A stretch of DNA of 41,701 nucleotides, taken from a virus. This document shows positions 39,238 through 41,701 of this stretch, piece after piece. Location of the stretch: positions 1-41,701 of the IMG/VR virus record IMGVR_UViG_3300046787_000379. One strand, 5' to 3'. How positions within the stretch are numbered: the stretch's first letter is position 1; each line of letters begins with the position of its first letter. Below the pieces are notes generated by a model. That model ran no database searches. It was given only the letters and a program-made list of their open reading frames with translations, and was not told the DNA's origin. The position numbers and the translations under genes were made by a program.

Positions 39238-39365
39238 TACATCAATCTGGGTTTTAGCAGTCACCCGAAAAGGCTAAAAATAGCAGGCAGTTCAAAGCCG
39301 TAATTTGAAAAACCCAAAATTACATTTTTTCACTTTGACGTAAAAGTCATTAAATCATATTGGTT
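39238..39365 (+). promoter_or_regulatory. Long structured 5' leader of the capsid gene
   Basis: About 120 bases without an open frame. TGGGTTTT (39248-39255) pairs with AAAACCCA (39309-39316), closing a branch that contains GGCT (39272-39275) with AGCC (39296-39299). The rest up to the ATG is T- and A-rich. A stabilising 5' structure or a translational control element is likely; no known riboswitch or leader family is recognised. Confidence 0.5.
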
Positions 39366-40454
39366 ATGCCATTAGTAAATCCATCGAGCTTTGCAGGTTG
39401 TGCACCTCGCACCGCTCAATTAGCAGATTATTTCGGTAAGCAAGTGCCAGCAGGTCGTGATTTCGGCTCTCTTTCATTCTTGCAATTTTTGACTTCGGCT
39501 CAAAACACATCAGGTGTTCGTCGTTTGTCAGATGACGTTGTTGGTGTTCCAGGCAAAAAGCGTGGTGTTAAATTAATGTTCACTACTCCATTGTGTGTGA
39601 GCGTTTGTACAACCACTTTTGATTGCACTGACACTAAGGGTTCGGTTACTCCTGCGGTTCAATTCGCTGAGTTTGATATCGAAAACGAATATCACGTATG
39701 TACTGGAGAAGGTACTCCATCTGCATTAACATTCACTGACTCTGAGTTTGCTCAGTATTGTGAATTAGATGACGAGTCTTTCTTACAAGCTCAATTCGCT
39801 GAATTTGACATGTCAATGTTCAAGGCGTTAGACAAGGAATTAGTTTCTTTATTACGCACGCAAATTAACGTGGCTAATGATGTAAATTTCCCTTTCTTAA
39901 AGGTAAATTCTACAACTGGTCACCGTGCTTTATCTGACGAATGGTTATTCTGGATTTCTACGGAATTATCTGAAAACCATGGTGTAGATATTATGGATGT
40001 TGTATTGTTCGGAGGTCGTATGATTAAGACAATCCAGCAAAAATACAAGTTAGCGACTGCTTCAACAGAAGGTTTTGATTTATCTCAATCAACTGGCGAA
40101 GTTCCTGCTTTGTATTATGACCGTAACTTTGATGTTTCATTCGGAACGAATGCTATCGTAGCAATTCCTTTGAAAGCATTACAGTTGGTAACGTTCAACA
40201 AGTATGTTGGGGCGAAAGCATTCCGTGGCGAAAAGGATATCAACTTCACAAAGGTGATGCCATTAGGTAACGGTTCTAACATCACTTTTGACTACCAATG
40301 GCGTCGTGATGTTGAGTGCGCTGGCTACTCATATTTCCCTAGCATCTATGCTGAATTAGTTAAGACTGTTTCATCAGGATGTGCAGGTGCAAACGCTGAC
40401 GGTTTCGTAGTGTTTACAGATTGTGGAACTAACGAGTTGCCAATTTGCGACTAG
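39366..40454 (+). CDS. Probable major capsid protein
   Basis: A 362-residue protein from ATG 39366 (TTG 39360 is in frame). Signs: its own promoter, long leader and terminator; an apparent bias to CGT, GGT and TTA codons as in a highly expressed gene; position before the endolysin and fibre; normal capsid length. The sequence is alpha-beta with about 10 Cys (CVSVC-TTTFDC, YCELDD, ECAGY and TDCGTNELPICD). I cannot name a capsid family from the sequence alone. HK97-type folds are usually hard to see by eye. Confidence 0.7.
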   Translation: MPLVNPSSFAGCAPRTAQLADYFGKQVPAGRDFGSLSFLQFLTSAQNTSGVRRLSDDVVGVPGKKRGVKLMFTTPLCVSVCTTTFDCTDTKGSVTPAVQFAEFDIENEYHVCTGEGTPSALTFTDSEFAQYCELDDESFLQAQFAEFDMSMFKALDKELVSLLRTQINVANDVNFPFLKVNSTTGHRALSDEWLFWISTELSENHGVDIMDVVLFGGRMIKTIQQKYKLATASTEGFDLSQSTGEVPALYYDRNFDVSFGTNAIVAIPLKALQLVTFNKYVGAKAFRGEKDINFTKVMPLGNGSNITFDYQWRRDVECAGYSYFPSIYAELVKTVSSGCAGANADGFVVFTDCGTNELPICD

Positions 40455-40493
40455 TAAGATAATGCCTTAGTACCGCTATGTATAGGCTTAAAG

Positions 40494-40520
40494 TGGGCGG
40501 GGTAACACCTGCCCATTTTT
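40494..40520 (+). terminator. Intrinsic terminator after the capsid gene
   Basis: TGGGCGGG (40494-40501), loop GTAACA, CCTGCCCA (40508-40515), five T. Together with 39207 it makes the capsid gene a single-gene unit. Confidence 0.9.
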
Positions 40521-40534
40521 AATTTACACCCATT

Positions 40535-41014
40535 ATGAAAATTAGCAATCACTTAGACTTGTCGGAGCTTATTAGCTCAGATTCTGCAAAAAGAAACGGA
40601 ATTAGCAATATGCCAACTGATGCGCATTTAGCAAATTTGCGTGTATTAGCAGAGAAGGTATTTGAACCAATTCGCGAGCATTTTGCGACACCTATATATA
40701 TTTCCAGCGGATACCGTTCGGAAGCATTAAACAAGGTGATTAAGGGGGCAAAGACTTCACAGCATTGCAAGGGTCAAGCGATTGACATAGATATGGATGG
40801 CGCAGATAGCGGAGTTACAAATAACAAAATTTTCCATTGGGCTAAACAGAATTTGAAGTTTACCCAATTAATTGCAGAGTTTCCTGACGCAAACGGGAAT
40901 TTGGGATGGGTGCATATTGGATATGATGCACAAAATTTAAAGAATGAAATTATAATTGCAGTAGGCAATAACAAATATGTTCCTTATAAAGGGAACGAAA
41001 AATTAGTAAAATGA
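40535..41014 (+). CDS. M15-type peptidase endolysin
   Basis: A 159-residue enzyme that cuts the peptide part of the cell wall (L-Ala-D-Glu or D-Ala-D-Ala type) for lysis. The M15 zinc-site pattern is complete: SSGYRSEALNK (58-68), SQHCKGQAIDID with His77 and Asp84, and GWVHIGY with His127. There is no signal peptide, so export depends on a holin. It starts 14 bases after the capsid terminator and overlaps the next gene by 4 (ATGA). The holin-like genes are on the other side of the fibre. Confidence 0.92.
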   Translation: MKISNHLDLSELISSDSAKRNGISNMPTDAHLANLRVLAEKVFEPIREHFATPIYISSGYRSEALNKVIKGAKTSQHCKGQAIDIDMDGADSGVTNNKIFHWAKQNLKFTQLIAEFPDANGNLGWVHIGYDAQNLKNEIIIAVGNNKYVPYKGNEKLVK

Positions 41015-41280
41015 GCAGTATTTTAAATCAGGTCGATGGAGTTTGTTGCAACGGAATCACAATTAATTGTGATATCACAGGGGCTACAAATAATTTGACT
41101 GATTTAGCTGGTGAGATTTTACAAAAGAATTGGGGTAGCAAACTTACCTGCCCTGACGCTACAAATCGAGCACAGAGCCTTAATCATAGGACTTTGGGGT
41201 ATAACTACCCTACGGCTATGAACGGGGCTACAATCGAAGCGATTAGCCTATCAGGAATATCATTAGGTTTTGGGTTTTAA
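41011..41280 (+). CDS. Small cysteine-containing protein before the fibre
   Basis: An 89-residue protein (MSSILNQVDGVCCNGITINC...). It has four Cys in the first half and a Gly/Ser/Ile-rich, beta-like C terminus ending GISLGFGF. It is coupled to the endolysin by an ATGA overlap and lies 13 bases before the fibre gene, so a small virion or fibre-base protein is likely. Not recognised. Confidence 0.55.
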   Translation: MSSILNQVDGVCCNGITINCDITGATNNLTDLAGEILQKNWGSKLTCPDATNRAQSLNHRTLGYNYPTAMNGATIEAISLSGISLGFGF

Positions 41281-41293
41281 AAGATAGCATAGA

Positions 41294-41701
41294 ATGGCAA
41301 ATACAGATATAGTAACTAGGGAAGACATTGGTAATGGTTTAGCGATTAACGCAAATAAATTAGAAGCCGATTTCACCAAAGTAGCAAGTAAAAATGACTT
41401 GTTATTGAAAGCTGATTTAGTTGGAGGAAAAGTGCCTGCTAGTCAGTTGCCATCTTATGTTGAGGAGATTGAAGAATATCCATCTCTTGCATCATTCCCT
41501 ATAACTGGGCAATCTGGTATTTTATATTTAGCGTTGGACAACAACAAGCTATATCGTTGGTCAGGAACTACCTATGTTGATTTGAGCGCTTTGGCAAACA
41601 TGCCTGATTTTGTGCTTAACGAAGATGCGGTTCACAAAACTGGTAACGAGACCATTGGTGGCATAAAAACATTCACATCGCCAGTTTATGCGGAAGACGG
41701 T
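41294..41701 (+). CDS. Tail fibre protein, 5' part (continues at base 2)
   Basis: N-terminal part of the fibre gene. ATG at 41294 is followed by an open frame to the window end; joining base 41574 to base 1 keeps the frame and gives a 1204-residue protein ending at 3334. The first residues (MANTDIVTRED) and a predicted helix-rich start are typical of the attachment end of a fibre. A motif around 'GILYLALDNNKLYRWSG' resembles short repeats found in many Bacteroidota phage and prophage tail proteins. It follows the small gene ending at 41280 with a 13-base gap, so it probably shares that transcript. Confidence 0.85.
   Translation, partial: MANTDIVTREDIGNGLAINANKLEADFTKVASKNDLLLKADLVGGKVPASQLPSYVEEIEEYPSLASFPITGQSGILYLALDNNKLYRWSGTTYVDLSALANMPDFVLNEDAVHKTGNETIGGIKTFTSPVYAEDG
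41575..41701. repeat. 127-bp direct terminal overlap (right copy)
   Basis: Right-hand copy of bases 1-127, with no mismatch seen. Trim one copy to circularise. The reading frame of the tail fibre gene is unbroken through the joint. Confidence 0.95.

Noticed and set aside
1-41701. Integrase, repressor, partition or attachment site that would indicate a temperate phage
   Set aside because: No recombinase motif and no CI/Cro-like divergent pair was found; all genes point one way. The ParB-like gene is in a modification context without ParA.
1-41701. CRISPR arrays, insertion sequences or transposases
   Set aside because: No regularly spaced repeats and no transposase motifs were seen. The palindromic promoter elements are too far apart and differ in flanks.

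Overview
This window looks like a complete genome of an AT-rich, tailed double-stranded DNA phage with a long tail (siphovirus-like), infecting a member of the Bacteroidota. The last 127 bases (41575-41701) repeat the first 127 exactly, so the contig closes into a circle of 41,574 bp. The tail-fibre gene runs across the joint (41294 -> 41574 = 1 -> 3334). Every gene I accept is on the + strand. The host assignment is inference. It rests on promoters of the Bacteroidota type (TTTG, about 20 bp, TAnnTTTG), A-rich start sites without Shine-Dalgarno sequences, and a BT4734/VirE-N-like primase-helicase. I see no integrase, repressor or partition system, so a virulent lifestyle is the simplest reading.

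Layout on the circle. (1) 41294-3674: tail fibre with a C-terminal S74 chaperone domain, and a small fibre-associated protein. (2) 3745-5164: lysis-like membrane genes (two small two-helix proteins, then a spanin-like protein). The M15 endolysin lies on the other side of the fibre at 40535. (3) 5234-16920: early and replication region, with a Bet/RecT annealing protein, SSB, a DnaA domain IV-like protein, an HTH initiator-like protein, a primase-helicase, a RadC/JAB protein, HNH endonuclease, RusA resolvase and many small unknowns. (4) 16928-17826: tRNA-like elements (one oversized tRNA-Leu-like structure, tRNA-Gln, tRNA-Cys), a small coiled-coil protein and a HAD-like phosphatase. (5) 17848-19945: three translationally coupled genes (ParB-like, GT-A glycosyltransferase with DDD motif, TET/JBP-like 2OG-Fe(II) dioxygenase), read as a DNA base hypermodification module next to the terminase. 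(6) 20017-30972: TerS, TerL, tail assembly chaperone with a -1 frameshift site, tape measure, distal tail proteins, a metallophosphoesterase and the probable tail tube protein. (7) 31045-37788: portal, minor head protein, connector and completion genes, probable scaffold. (8) 37963-39137: a small early-type cluster with MazG-like hydrolase. (9) 39366-41280: probable major capsid protein with its own promoter and structured leader, endolysin, a small unknown.

How it works together: at least five promoters (5551, 8577, 11549, 37889, 38515, with a weaker one at 15626) carry the same near-perfect palindrome CTAAATTAAAATTTAG between the -33 and -7 boxes and precede early genes. The two clearest promoters without it (30282, 39207) precede the probable tail tube and capsid genes. 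This suggests an early/late switch acting on a shared operator. The strongest candidates for new biology are this operator family, the ParB-GT-TET/JBP module, a terminator-ended RNA directly in front of the initiator-like gene at 8721, and the 123-nt tRNA-like element.
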